Origin: JAEZBP01 sp963832725
GTDB taxonomy: Bacteria > Myxococcota_A > Polyangia > Polyangiales > Sandaracinaceae
Assembly (NCBI GenBank): GCA_963832725.1
Contig: CAWHVG010000001.1
Span: 124,001 to 188,000 of the forward strand
Reading direction: 5' to 3'
DNA: 64,000 bases
Position numbers and translations under genes: made by a program. Numbering within the stretch: position 1 is the first letter of the stretch; the number at the start of each line of letters is the position of its first letter. The notes below the pieces were generated by a model that saw nothing but the letters and a program-made list of their open reading frames with translations, ran no database searches and was not told the origin of the DNA. Below are positions 1 to 8,449 of the stretch, piece after piece.

Positions 1-2
1 AG

Positions 3-1022
3 CTCGTGGCGCCGGGCAAGGTCGTGCAGGGCGCGCTGCTGCCGAACGGCGAGCGGCTCTCCTACGAGCTCAACGGGCTGGCGGCGTTCGTGCTGTCGAT
101 CGCGATCCTGATCGGCCTCTTGGCGACGCACGTGATCTCGGCCTCGGCCGTGCTGGCGCAGCTCGGGCCGCTGCTGACCGTCTCCACGCTGGCGGCGGTG
201 GCGCTGGCCGTGTGGCTCTACGTGTGGGGCCGGCGGCGCGGGGCGCTGGAGCGCTCGAGCGGGAACGTCGTCTACGACTTCTACATGGGCACGGTGCTCA
301 ACCCGCGTTTCGGGCTCTTCGATCTCAAGTTCTTCTTCGAGTCGCACATCGGGATGGGCACGTGGGGCGCGCTGGCGGTGATCATCCCCGCGGCGGAGAT
401 CGAGCGGACGGGCTCGCTCTCGAGCGCGATGATGGTGGTCAGCCTCTGCCAGCTCTTCTACATCACCGACTTCTTCGTCTTCGAGTCGAACCTGCTCTCG
501 ATGCTGGACATCATCTACGAGAACTACGGGTTCATGCTGACCCACGCGTTCCTCGTCTGGATGCCCTTCAACTTCACGCTCCAGCAGCAGTACCTGCTCT
601 CGTCCGAGGTGGAGCTGCCGGGCTGGGCGATCGGCGGGATCCTGGTCCTGAACTTCGCGGGCTACCTGATGTTCCGCGACTCGAACCTGCAGAAGCAGCG
701 CTTCCGCCGCGATCCGAGCAAGCCGGTGTGGGGGCGCCCGCCGAAGGTGCTGAACACCAAGCGGGGCACTGCCCTGCTGGTGTCGGGCTGGTGGGGCCTG
801 GCCCGGCACACCAACTACCTCGGCGACCTGATGATGGCGCTCTCGTGGTGCTTGGCCTCGGGCTTCGGCAGCGTCGTGCCCTACTTCTACTTCATCTACT
901 TCGCGCCCCTTCTCCTCAACCGCGAGCGGCGCGATCACGCGCTCTGCAAGGAGAAGTACGGCGACGACTGGGACGAATACTGCCGGCGCGTCCCACACCG
1001 GATCATCCCCTACGTCTACTGA
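3..1022 (+). CDS. Delta(14)-sterol reductase-like protein (ERG4/ERG24 family), 5' end outside window
   Basis: The protein matches the ERG4/ERG24 sterol reductase family, integral membrane enzymes that use NADPH to reduce sterol-ring double bonds. Visible are several hydrophobic helices and the conserved C-terminal block: a Gly-Trp-Trp-Gly-Leu-Ala-Arg-His-Thr-Asn-Tyr stretch at about residue 260, then an Asp-Leu-Met helix, Asn-Arg-Glu-Arg-Arg-Asp, and a Lys-Tyr-Gly-x-Asp-Trp-x-x-Tyr-Cys motif ending in a Pro-Tyr-Val-Tyr C-terminus. Family members are roughly 400 residues or more; only 340 codons are present and the frame is open to the left edge, so the N-terminal helices lie outside the window. 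A GTG at position 6 is unlikely to be the true start. Which double bond is reduced cannot be decided from sequence alone. Bacterial homologues are uncommon but known, for example in methanotrophs. Confidence 0.85.
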   Translation, partial: LVAPGKVVQGALLPNGERLSYELNGLAAFVLSIAILIGLLATHVISASAVLAQLGPLLTVSTLAAVALAVWLYVWGRRRGALERSSGNVVYDFYMGTVLNPRFGLFDLKFFFESHIGMGTWGALAVIIPAAEIERTGSLSSAMMVVSLCQLFYITDFFVFESNLLSMLDIIYENYGFMLTHAFLVWMPFNFTLQQQYLLSSEVELPGWAIGGILVLNFAGYLMFRDSNLQKQRFRRDPSKPVWGRPPKVLNTKRGTALLVSGWWGLARHTNYLGDLMMALSWCLASGFGSVVPYFYFIYFAPLLLNRERRDHALCKEKYGDDWDEYCRRVPHRIIPYVY

Positions 1023-1210
1023 CGGCGGAGGGCCCCCCGCTCCGGCACGCGAGAGCGATGTCGCGGTGGCGCCACCGTCCAAGAGACGACGGGAGACCGC
1101 TCGGCGTGTGAGCGAGATTCACGGGGGAGTGAGCGTCGACGCCCCGTCCTCGCAGGCTGGCTCGGCCCCTACGACGTCACCCTCGTCATGGCACGGCACG
1201 TGCTCACGTT

Positions 1211-1345
1211 GGCGAGCTCCAGCCCTGCATCACACAGGCCGAGCTCGACGCATACATCGCGCAGTACAACGCCGGGATGACCGACGCGGTGCTGCGCGAG
1301 ACACCGCCCGCGTGCGCCTCGTTGCCCGTCAGCATCGGCGGCTGA
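1211..1345 (+). pseudogene. Possible remnant of a small coding sequence (C-terminal fragment)
   Basis: The 1023-1387 interval has no full gene. Within it, 45 codons ending in TGA read as a plausible soluble protein end with two cysteines and a Gln-Ala-Glu-Leu-Asp-Ala-Tyr helix-like segment. No start codon with a ribosome binding site precedes it and the upstream sequence is not coding-like in the same frame, so it may be a decayed or frameshifted gene tail. No family is recognised. Chance reading in GC-rich DNA cannot be excluded. Confidence 0.25.
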
Positions 1346-1387
1346 GCGCCGCGAGCGGGCATCGAGGACTGCGCTGCCCCAACCGAA

Positions 1388-1693
1388 TCAGTAGGAGCGC
1401 GGGAGCGCGTCGAGATCGACCGTGTCGAGCGCGAAGCGGATGAGCGCGCTCCGGCTCATCTTGCGGTGACCGCTCGCTTTGAGCTGCTTCACCTTCTCGT
1501 CGAGCCGCGCGAGGTCTTCCTTGTAGAGCGAGATGCAGATCACTTCGTAGTGGTCGGGCTTGATCTGCTTCGGGCGGCGGCGCGGCGCGCGGGTGCGCTT
1601 CGCCGGCTCCTGGTAGAAGGTCTCGCTCAGGACCTCGCGGACTTCCTCGCCGTCGAAGAGGTCCCGCACGCCGTGGGCTCTCTCGTTGCTCAT
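1388..1693 (-). CDS. Small ribbon-helix-helix-like protein downstream of ParA
   Basis: This 101-residue protein has a basic Arg/Pro/Lys-rich middle (about residues 30-44) followed by a segment typical of ribbon-helix-helix DNA-binding proteins: a beta-strand (Val-Ile-Cys-Ile-Ser-Leu), a helix with Leu-Asp-Glu-Lys-Val-Lys, then Ser-Arg-Ser-Ala-Leu-Ile-Arg-Phe-Ala-Leu. The ATG is preceded by a GGGAG ribosome binding site. It starts 35 bases after the ParA stop codon on the same strand, so the two are probably co-transcribed. By position it could be the DNA- or partner-binding accessory of the ParA ATPase, replacing a ParB. That role is inference; no exact family is recognised. Confidence 0.7.
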   Translation of the reverse strand: MSNERAHGVRDLFDGEEVREVLSETFYQEPAKRTRAPRRRPKQIKPDHYEVICISLYKEDLARLDEKVKQLKASGHRKMSRSALIRFALDTVDLDALPRSY

Positions 1694-1728
1694 CGTCTCT
1701 CCCTTCCGACCTGTATCCCGCTCCGAGC

Positions 1729-2844
1729 TCAGACGGCCCGTGCCACGGTCGGGTCGCTCCCCGCCATCGCCCCGCCGAGCGCGGGAAGATCCGCGCCGCG
1801 CAGCCTCACGATGCGCTCCACGAGCGCGAGATAGTCGAGCGCGCCGTGGCTGTCGGGCGCGTACTCGAAGATGGTCTGCTTGGCGCTCGGCGCCTCGCGC
1901 AGCTTGGTGTTGACGCGGATCGGCGGCAGGCAGCGCTCGCCGAAGTGCTCGGTCAGCGCGGCCACCGCTTCGCGCGCGATCTTGTTGCGGACGTCGAAGA
2001 AGGTCGGCAGCACGCCGAGCATGTGCACCTGGTGCTTGAGCAGGGTGCGCACGTTCTTCAGCGTCCTCAGGACCTGGCGGACGCCGACCAGCGAGAGGTA
2101 GTCGCAGGAGACGGGCACCAGCACGCTGTCGGCATAGACGAGCGCGTTCTGGTTCATCAGCGAGAGCGCGGGCGCGCAGTCGAGGACGACGACGTCGTAA
2201 CCGCTGACGCGGTCACCGAGGCGCTCACGCATGATGCGGTGGCGGCTCTGGCGCTCGGCCAGGTAGAGCTCGGCCGCCGCCAGGAGCTCGTTGCTGGTCA
2301 GGACGTCGAGGTTGGCGCGGACCGGGATGGCCGCCTCGTCGGCCGGGGTGCCGGTCACCAGCACGTGGTAGAGCGTCCGCTCGCCCGCGATGCCGAGCGA
2401 GGCGCCCACGTTGCCCTGTCCGTCGGCGTCGACGAGCAAGACGCGCATGCCCCGCTCGGCCAAGCCGGCGGCGAGATTGACGGCGGTGGTGGTCTTGCCG
2501 GTGCCGCCTTTGTGGTTGAAGACGGCGATGCGGCGGGGGCCCTCGGCGGCGCGTCCTCCCGCCTTGCCGAGCCGGAACACACCCGCCTTCGCGGCGCTCT
2601 TGCAGGCGGCGGTGCAGAAGTAGCGCGGCGCGCCATCGCCGACCTCCGCCTGGAACGGGAACTCCAGCTCGAAGTCCCGGCCGCAGACCGAACAGCTCGG
2701 CCCTTCGCCCTTCTCCAGCGACGCCTGATGGCATTGCTGCGAGCAGAAGTAGACGAACTGACCGCTCTCTTCACGCATTTGATAGCGGAACCGAACCTGG
2801 AACGCCTTGTGACAGACCGAACAGGTCGACTTCGGATCGAGCAC
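1729..2844 (-). CDS. ParA-family ATPase with two N-terminal zinc-finger-like modules
   Basis: ParA/MinD-type ATPases position DNA, protein clusters or machines by ATP-driven dimerisation on DNA. Residues about 5-85 contain two successive Cys-x-x-Cys...Phe-Cys-x-x-x-Cys units separated by about 35 residues, resembling treble-clef/FCS-type zinc fingers. From about residue 105 the ATPase begins with a deviant Walker A (Lys-Gly-Gly-Thr-Gly-Lys-Thr-Thr), then the Leu-Val-Asp-Ala-Asp-Gly-Gln-Gly-Asn Walker A' region and a Val-Val-Leu-Asp-Cys-Ala-Pro Walker B. The chosen GTG has GGAGGGTGAGG just upstream; the frame remains open further upstream but with non-coding-like composition. No ParB gene or parS-like site was seen, so this is an orphan ParA, probably in an operon with the RHH-like gene. 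Possible cargos include a chemosensory or motility cluster; none is shown here. Confidence 0.85.
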   Translation of the reverse strand: MLDPKSTCSVCHKAFQVRFRYQMREESGQFVYFCSQQCHQASLEKGEGPSCSVCGRDFELEFPFQAEVGDGAPRYFCTAACKSAAKAGVFRLGKAGGRAAEGPRRIAVFNHKGGTGKTTTAVNLAAGLAERGMRVLLVDADGQGNVGASLGIAGERTLYHVLVTGTPADEAAIPVRANLDVLTSNELLAAAELYLAERQSRHRIMRERLGDRVSGYDVVVLDCAPALSLMNQNALVYADSVLVPVSCDYLSLVGVRQVLRTLKNVRTLLKHQVHMLGVLPTFFDVRNKIAREAVAALTEHFGERCLPPIRVNTKLREAPSAKQTIFEYAPDSHGALDYLALVERIVRLRGADLPALGGAMAGSDPTVARAV

Positions 2845-3041
2845 GTTCCTCACCCTCCGCGGAGCGCGCGCTGCGCTCCGATGCACGTGACCCGGCGCGT
2901 GTTCGCACGGGCGTCTCCGAACGCGCCTCGTGAAGCTCTTATCGAAGCGCCGTCCGAGGACACCCATGCCCTGCCGGCGAGGGCGCCGTCAAAAAAACGG
3001 CGCGAGCGCGAGCGCCCGCCGAGGGTGTAGATTCGCGAGCC

Positions 3042-3737
3042 ATGAACGACTTCGAGAATCGACACGTGGTGGTCAGCGGGGGCACGGGGGCGCTCGGGGG
3101 CGCGGTGGTGGGCGCGTTGCTGGAGCGCGGCGCGACCTGCCACATCCCGGTCTTCGCGCCGAAGGAGCTCGACCGCTTCCCCTATCGGGATCACGAGCGG
3201 GTGAAGGTGCGAGCGGGGCTCGATCTGACGGTGGAGGGGACGGCCACGCGCTACTACGGCGAGCTGCCTTCGCTCTGGGCGTCGATCCACCTCGCCGGCG
3301 GGTTCGCGATGAAGCCGATCACCGAGACCACGCTCGACGACTTCTTGAAGCTGATGAACATGAACGCCGTGACGTGCTTTCTCGCCTGCCGCGAGGCCGC
3401 GCGGCGCATGCGTGAAGGCGGCGGCGGGCGGATCGTCAACGTGGCCGCCAAGCCGGCGCTGGTGCCGACCGGCGGGCTGGCGGCGTACGCCGCGTCGAAG
3501 TCGGTGGTGGTGTCGCTGACCCAGTCGCTGTCCGAGGAGCTGGCGCCCGAGGGCATCTGGGTCAACGCCATCGCGCCCTCGATCATGGACACGCCCCGAA
3601 ACCGGGCCGACATGCCGGACGCGGACTTCGATCGGTGGCCGAAAGTGGAGGAGGTCGCCGCCACCATCCTCTGGCTGGCCTCGCCGGGCAACGCGGTCTC
3701 GCGCGGCGCCGTGGTGCCGGTCTACGGCAAGAGCTGA
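3042..3737 (+). CDS. Short-chain dehydrogenase/reductase (SDR) family protein
   Basis: This 231-residue Rossmann-fold oxidoreductase has the N-terminal nucleotide-binding Gly-Gly-Thr-Gly-Ala-Leu-Gly (about residues 14-20) and the active-site Tyr-Ala-Ala-Ser-Lys (about residues 148-152). The usual catalytic serine strand reads Asn-Val-Ala-Ala-Lys-Pro-Ala, so the expected Ser is not obvious, and the normal Asn-Asn-Ala-Gly motif is replaced by His-Leu-Ala-Gly-Gly. These changes suggest an atypical substrate or weakened catalysis. It is transcribed divergently from the parA gene; the ~200 bp between them must hold both promoters, but no clear boxes are visible. Confidence 0.85.
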   Translation: MNDFENRHVVVSGGTGALGGAVVGALLERGATCHIPVFAPKELDRFPYRDHERVKVRAGLDLTVEGTATRYYGELPSLWASIHLAGGFAMKPITETTLDDFLKLMNMNAVTCFLACREAARRMREGGGGRIVNVAAKPALVPTGGLAAYAASKSVVVSLTQSLSEELAPEGIWVNAIAPSIMDTPRNRADMPDADFDRWPKVEEVAATILWLASPGNAVSRGAVVPVYGKS

Positions 3738-4005
3738 GCTGCAATCCGTTCGGCGGTCGCCCGCGCCGGGCCGCCCGAGCCCGTCACGACCCGCGTCCTT
3801 CGCAGCCACGTGCCTCGCCCCCGGGGTTCCATATCCGCTGGGTTCGTATCCGCTCGTCAGGGCGGGAAACGCCCCTCTTCGGCAGTCCGCGGCAGGACCT
3901 CGCTCCTCGGCCTTCGGGCGCCGTACGTCCACGGCCGGCGGGGACCACGCGACGCGGCCGGGGCACCCCGCCACGCGCTTCCATCCGGTGAGGTCGAAAA
4001 ACTTC

Positions 4006-4043
4006 GAATTCTCGGCATGCGCCTCGGAATTCATGACGAATTC
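4006..4043. other. Imperfect inverted repeat in the 3738-4087 gap
   Basis: The 350-base gap before the large pseudo-receiver protein gene holds no convincing gene. Near its end is a locally AT-richer patch with three GAATTC hexamers (4006, 4027 and 4038). The first two sit in an imperfect inverted repeat, GAATTCTCGG facing CCTCGGAATTC. It could be an operator or part of a promoter for the downstream gene, but no convincing -35/-10 pair was found. Confidence 0.25.
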
Positions 4044-4087
4044 CAGCCAGATGATTGGTCGCCCGCGTATGCTGGCGGGGTGTGGTG

Positions 4088-7000
4088 ATGGTGTGGGACC
4101 CGGGAAACGAACCGCTCGAGGAGCCCACCGTGCTGCTCGTCGCGGAAGGGGAACGCCTCGCGCCCGCGCTGGCCGCGCGGCTGAAGGAGCACGGGATCGC
4201 GCTCGAGACGGCCGCGCCCGAGACGGTCGGCCAGATCGCGTTCGCGGCGGCGCCTGATCTGATCGTCCTCGCGGGCAAGGCCGCCGACGACGGTGGCGCC
4301 GCGGTGCTGGAGCGGCTCGCCGAGCGTGCGGTCACGTCCAGCTTGCCGGTGGCGTTGATCCGCGACGAGGAGACGCCGCGCGCGACGTCGAGCTTCCGCC
4401 ACGGCGTGGTGGCCACGATCGCGAGGAGCGCGAGCGCGGATGCGATGGCGCGCCGCATCGCGGAGGTCGCCCACGAGATCCCGGATCGGAGCGGGGAGAC
4501 CTCGGGCACGCTGGCGCCGGCGAGCGTCGACGAGCTGATCGAGCTCTTCGCCGAGTCGCTCCGGAGCGGGATCCTCGCCGTCCGCCGGGGTGAGGACGGG
4601 CCGTCCGCCCAGATCGTGCTGCGCGCCGACAGCCCCGCGGAAGAGGTGATCGGGCAGCTGGTCGAGGGGCTTCGTCCGCTGATCGCGAGCAGCGAGGAGG
4701 GCCCGCTCCGCTACGAGTTCCACGAGAGCTCGCCCTCGCGCATCTCCTCGCTCGACGTCGGCGACGAAAGCGAGAGCTCCTCGCATCTGCTGCAGGGACG
4801 GCGCGTCCTGGTGGTCGAGCAGAGCGCGGCGCGCTCGGATCTCCTGGGTCAGGAGCTGCGATCCGCCGGCGCGCTGGTGGTGGTCGCCGACGGAGCGGGC
4901 CACGGGCTCGAGCTCGCCCGCGATCTGATGCCCGAGGTCGCCATCGTGGACGGGTCGGGCGTCGAGGGGTGGGCCATCGACGCGCTGCGGCGGATCCGCC
5001 ACGATCTCAGGCTCCGCTGGGCGTCGCTGCTGCTGGTCGATTCGGAGAAGCTCTGGCGCGACCCGCGACGCCCCGAGATCGCGCTCTTGGCCGGGCCGGT
5101 GAGCGCGCAGGTACAGCTCGACCGCGAGCTCGCGGAGCGCGCCGGTCAGGCGCGTCCCTTCGAGACCCGCCTCGAGCTGGTCGGCCCGATCCGCGCGCTG
5201 CGGGCGCTGATGGAGACCCGGCTCGGGCTGCGGCTCACGGTCCGCCACCCACGGGTGATCGTGGAGCTGGATCTGACGGATGGGCTGGTCGCCGGGGCCA
5301 CCGCGCGCGAGCCCCGCGGCCGGGAGCCGGTCGCCGTCGGGGCGGCGGCGCTGACCGTGCTCTTCGGGCTCTCGACGGGTCGTATCCACATCGCCCCCGC
5401 CGAAGCCCCCCGCACCGCGAACCTGATGGCGCCGCTGGACGACGCCATCGCCGCCTCGGCGCGGGAGACGCCGGTCATCGCGCCCTCAATCCCGCCTCCG
5501 AGCATGCCGCCCGACGCGAAGTCGCGGGCCCCGGCGACGCTCGCGCCCGAAGACGTGGGCGGTCTCGTGGACAGGCTGGAGAACTTGCTCGAGGAGCTGC
5601 GAGGGGCTTCGCTGGCACCGCCGCCTCCGACGGCCGCCGCCTCCGATCCAGCCGCGTCGCCCGCGGCGCGACCGAGCGAGCTGCCTTCGTTCGGGCAACC
5701 CGAGGAGTCGGACACCGGCCACTACGACCCGGAGCTGGTGGGTCGGTTGCGCTCGCGAATGCGGCGCTCGTCGTCGCGCATCGCCGCCGTTCGCGAAGAT
5801 TCCTTCGACGAGGCGCCGACCCTGCAGCGGCCCGCGGTGCCGCGACCGGCGGTGCCGAAGGCGGCGCTGCCTCCACCGCCCAAAGCCGCAATCCCTCCGC
5901 CCTCGCGCGCTCGTCGGGCCCGGCGAAGCCCGACGCTGGTGCTCGGCTCGGCCGCGGCCGACTCCGCGCAGCCCGAGGCTGGGCCCACCGTGGCCAAGCC
6001 GCTCCCCAAGCCGGGGCGACCGCTTCCTCCTCCGGGTCCTCCCGCGGCGGCTTCGTCGAGCGCGCGCGCCGACGCCGACTCCATGGACGAGCTCGCCGCG
6101 AGCCCGCCGCTGCCCCCTCCGAGCGAGGCCGCGCAGGTCCTCGCGACGCCGGACGGCGGAGGATCCGCCTCGACGAAGGGAGCGCCCGAGAGCGCCGGCC
6201 ACGCCAGCTCGCCCGAGAGCGCGCTGCCCTTCGCGAGCGGAGTGGCGAAGGGACCTCCGGCCGACGGAATCGAGGCCGGCGGAGTCGCCGCGCCCACGAA
6301 CGGATCGCCCGCGGGCCCCGAGGCCGAAGGCCCGAGCGCAGCGGCCCCCGGCGAGACCGCGGAGCCTTTCCTCGACCCGCCGCCTCCGCCTCTGTTCGGA
6401 CGCGAGACCGGCGCGCCGGGAGACCTCGCCGACCCGAGCCCTGCCTCTGCGCTCGAGCCCGACACCGCTCGACCGCTCGCTTCGCCTGCCGACCCGAGAG
6501 CGCATCGGGGCGAAGCGGAGCGCCCCGCTCCCGCCGAGGCGGTCCACCCCAGCGACGCCTGGGCGAGCGACCCCTCGGCGGACGGCTCCGCCCAAGCAGT
6601 CGACGACGCGCTCGGGCGACCCGACCTCGCGCCGGTCGCGCTCCCGCGACGCGCGGGGCTCGGCCTGAAGATCGGGCTCGCCGCCACGCCGGTGCTGCTG
6701 GCGCTGATCGGCAGCGGCGTGTGGCTCGCGATGCGGCAGCCGGAATCGGAGCCGGAGGTCGTCGCCTCGGCAGAGGAGCCGACGCCCGATACCGCGCCGG
6801 CCGCCGCTCCAGAGCCCGAGCCGCCGCGCGAGGAGCCGCCCGCCGCGCCCGAGCCCGAGCCACCGCGTGAGGAGCCCGCCGCAGCGCCCGAGCCGGAGCC
6901 CGCCCCTGCGGAGGAGGCGCCGCCGCAGGCAACCCCGCCCGCCGGCGCGCCGATCGGTCCGGGACCGGGCGATCCGATCGAGGGGCGGCCGGAGGACTTC

Positions 7001-7417
7001 GACCTCGCCGCCCTGGGGATCGAGCCGGTGCCGCGCCCTTCGAGCCGCCGCGTGCTGCGCGCGCGCATCCGGCGCCAGCTGCGCGAGGCCAATCGCGCCC
7101 GGAACCACGAGCACGACCTCGACGCGGCAGACCAGCTCTACCGCGTGGTGCTCGGGATGGACCCCGAGAACGGGCGGGCCACCGCCGGCCTGACGCGCGT
7201 GTACCTCGAGCGGAACGACACGGCCCACGCCATCCTCTTCGCGCAGCAGCTGGTGCGCCTCCACCCCGAGTACGCGAGCAACTACGTCCTGCTCGGGGAC
7301 ACGCTGCTCGCCGGGCACAACCCCGAAGCCGCGGAGCGCGCGTTCGCGGCGGCGGTCGCCCTGCAGCCCGATTGGGCCCCGGCGCGCGAGCGGCTCGCGT
7401 CGATGGGCGAGCCCTGA
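4088..7417 (+). CDS. Large membrane protein: two receiver-like domains, DUF4388-like region, TM helix, C-terminal TPR
   Basis: Reading from the ATG at 4088 gives about 1,109 residues. Residues ~13-125 fold like a response-regulator receiver but lack the phospho-acceptor Asp (Leu-Ile-Val-Leu-Ala). Residues ~145-225 resemble DUF4388/PATAN-type modules (Val-Asp-Glu-Leu-Ile-Glu-Leu-Phe ... Gly-Ile-Leu-Ala-Val). A second receiver-like domain (~245-345) keeps an Asp after the third strand (Ala-Ile-Val-Asp-Gly-Ser-Gly). A long Pro/Ala/Glu-rich disordered region follows, then one TM helix at ~857-880, Glu-Pro repeats, and two to three TPR-like helical pairs at ~1000-1105. The predicted topology puts the regulatory part in the cytoplasm and the TPR outside. 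The gene at 54025-57102 is a full-length paralogue. Function unknown; the domains suggest a scaffold that links intracellular signals to an envelope partner. In-frame starts lie upstream (4055) but no strong ribosome binding site decides. Confidence 0.75.
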   Translation: MVWDPGNEPLEEPTVLLVAEGERLAPALAARLKEHGIALETAAPETVGQIAFAAAPDLIVLAGKAADDGGAAVLERLAERAVTSSLPVALIRDEETPRATSSFRHGVVATIARSASADAMARRIAEVAHEIPDRSGETSGTLAPASVDELIELFAESLRSGILAVRRGEDGPSAQIVLRADSPAEEVIGQLVEGLRPLIASSEEGPLRYEFHESSPSRISSLDVGDESESSSHLLQGRRVLVVEQSAARSDLLGQELRSAGALVVVADGAGHGLELARDLMPEVAIVDGSGVEGWAIDALRRIRHDLRLRWASLLLVDSEKLWRDPRRPEIALLAGPVSAQVQLDRELAERAGQARPFETRLELVGPIRALRALMETRLGLRLTVRHPRVIVELDLTDGLVAGATAREPRGREPVAVGAAALTVLFGLSTGRIHIAPAEAPRTANLMAPLDDAIAASARETPVIAPSIPPPSMPPDAKSRAPATLAPEDVGGLVDRLENLLEELRGASLAPPPPTAAASDPAASPAARPSELPSFGQPEESDTGHYDPELVGRLRSRMRRSSSRIAAVREDSFDEAPTLQRPAVPRPAVPKAALPPPPKAAIPPPSRARRARRSPTLVLGSAAADSAQPEAGPTVAKPLPKPGRPLPPPGPPAAASSSARADADSMDELAASPPLPPPSEAAQVLATPDGGGSASTKGAPESAGHASSPESALPFASGVAKGPPADGIEAGGVAAPTNGSPAGPEAEGPSAAAPGETAEPFLDPPPPPLFGRETGAPGDLADPSPASALEPDTARPLASPADPRAHRGEAERPAPAEAVHPSDAWASDPSADGSAQAVDDALGRPDLAPVALPRRAGLGLKIGLAATPVLLALIGSGVWLAMRQPESEPEVVASAEEPTPDTAPAAAPEPEPPREEPPAAPEPEPPREEPAAAPEPEPAPAEEAPPQATPPAGAPIGPGPGDPIEGRPEDFDLAALGIEPVPRPSSRRVLRARIRRQLREANRARNHEHDLDAADQLYRVVLGMDPENGRATAGLTRVYLERNDTAHAILFAQQLVRLHPEYASNYVLLGDTLLAGHNPEAAERAFAAAVALQPDWAPARERLASMGEP

Positions 7418-7420
7418 AGC

Positions 7421-8446
7421 TCAGAGCGAGAGCGGGCGCAGCGCGGCGGGCTCTTCCTCGCGCGGGTCGTGTCGCATGGCCACTCGACCGCGCACCCACA
7501 CGGCCGCGACCGTCAGACCGACGATCGCGGTCACGACGCCGGCCTCCCCCAGCCACACGCCCGGGTGCGACGTGGACTCGTCGAAGGGGCCCTGGATGAT
7601 CGAGTTCCACGCCGAGTGGAACACCACCGCCGGCCACACGCTGCCCGAGCCCAGCCGCAGCCTCGCCAGCAGGTAGGAGGCGGCGATGATCTGGCCGAAG
7701 AAGAGGATGGCCGAGAGCGCGGGGTACGGACCGGCGGCGTACTGTCCACTGAGGATGAGCGGCACGTGCCAGCCGGCCCAGATCAGCGCCCCGACCAGCA
7801 CCGGCCGCGGCACGCCCGCGTCGATCAATCGGGTGAGCATGTAGCCGCGCCAGCCGATCTCTTCGCCGGCCGCGGTGATCGCCGAGAGCGGTACGCCGAC
7901 CGTCGCCGCGAGCCCGAGAAAGGCAGCGAAGCGGACGAGCGGGGGGGACTCGGCGAGCCCGAACTTCTCGAGCGGAGGCGGCGCGAAACCCGCCAGGCCG
8001 ACCGCCCACGCGAGACCGTAGGCGAGGCCGCCCACGACCACCGGATAGGCCACCGCCTCGAGGATCGCGATCAGCCCGCGCCGACCGCCGAGCCGGAAGG
8101 ACACGTCACCGATGCCCTCCCGGAGCGCGAGCCGCGCCACCACCGAGGCCAGCGCCGGCGTCCACATCAAGGCGATCACCAGCGCGACGTGGGACTCGAT
8201 CGGTCCTCCCGCGAGCATGATCGCCACCTGGATGGCCAGCGAGACCCCGAAGGTCACGGCGAAGTAGATGGCGAGCCCGCGGCGGGCCCGGCGGCGGCGT
8301 TCGTCCTGCGCGTCGTTCACGGTGCTCGAGTACGGGGAGTGACCGGCGCGTATTTCGTCGGGGCCGAGGCGCTCGATGTCGCTCCCGAGGTGGCGATGCG
8401 CCGCCGCGCCGACGAAGCGCGCCGCAGCGGATGCTCGCCTCGACAT
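7421..8446 (-). CDS. CPBP-family intramembrane metalloprotease (Rce1-like)
   Basis: This polytopic membrane protein has the CPBP (CAAX-processing/bacteriocin-processing) signature: Glu-Glu-x-x-Trp-Arg-Gly at about residue 195, a Trp-x-Gly-Trp-His motif some 40 residues later, and a final Phe-His-Ser-Ala-Trp-Asn motif. The two Glu and two His are the expected metal/catalytic residues, so it looks active. CPBP proteins cleave prenylated or peptide substrates inside membranes; the substrate here is unknown. The ATG used lies three bases after the stop of the VWA lipoprotein gene with GAAGG directly before it, suggesting coupling. A GTG at 8320, immediately before the first predicted helix, is an alternative that gives a more typical length. 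Confidence 0.85.
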   Translation of the reverse strand: MSRRASAAARFVGAAAHRHLGSDIERLGPDEIRAGHSPYSSTVNDAQDERRRRARRGLAIYFAVTFGVSLAIQVAIMLAGGPIESHVALVIALMWTPALASVVARLALREGIGDVSFRLGGRRGLIAILEAVAYPVVVGGLAYGLAWAVGLAGFAPPPLEKFGLAESPPLVRFAAFLGLAATVGVPLSAITAAGEEIGWRGYMLTRLIDAGVPRPVLVGALIWAGWHVPLILSGQYAAGPYPALSAILFFGQIIAASYLLARLRLGSGSVWPAVVFHSAWNSIIQGPFDESTSHPGVWLGEAGVVTAIVGLTVAAVWVRGRVAMRHDPREEEPAALRPLSL

Positions 8447-8449
8447 CCT

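Noticed and set aside
5475..8009. Long open frames antisense to the 4.1-7.4 kb gene (up to 844 codons)
   Set aside because: Composition is Arg/Ala/Gly low complexity as expected from antisense reading of GC-rich codons; no domains.
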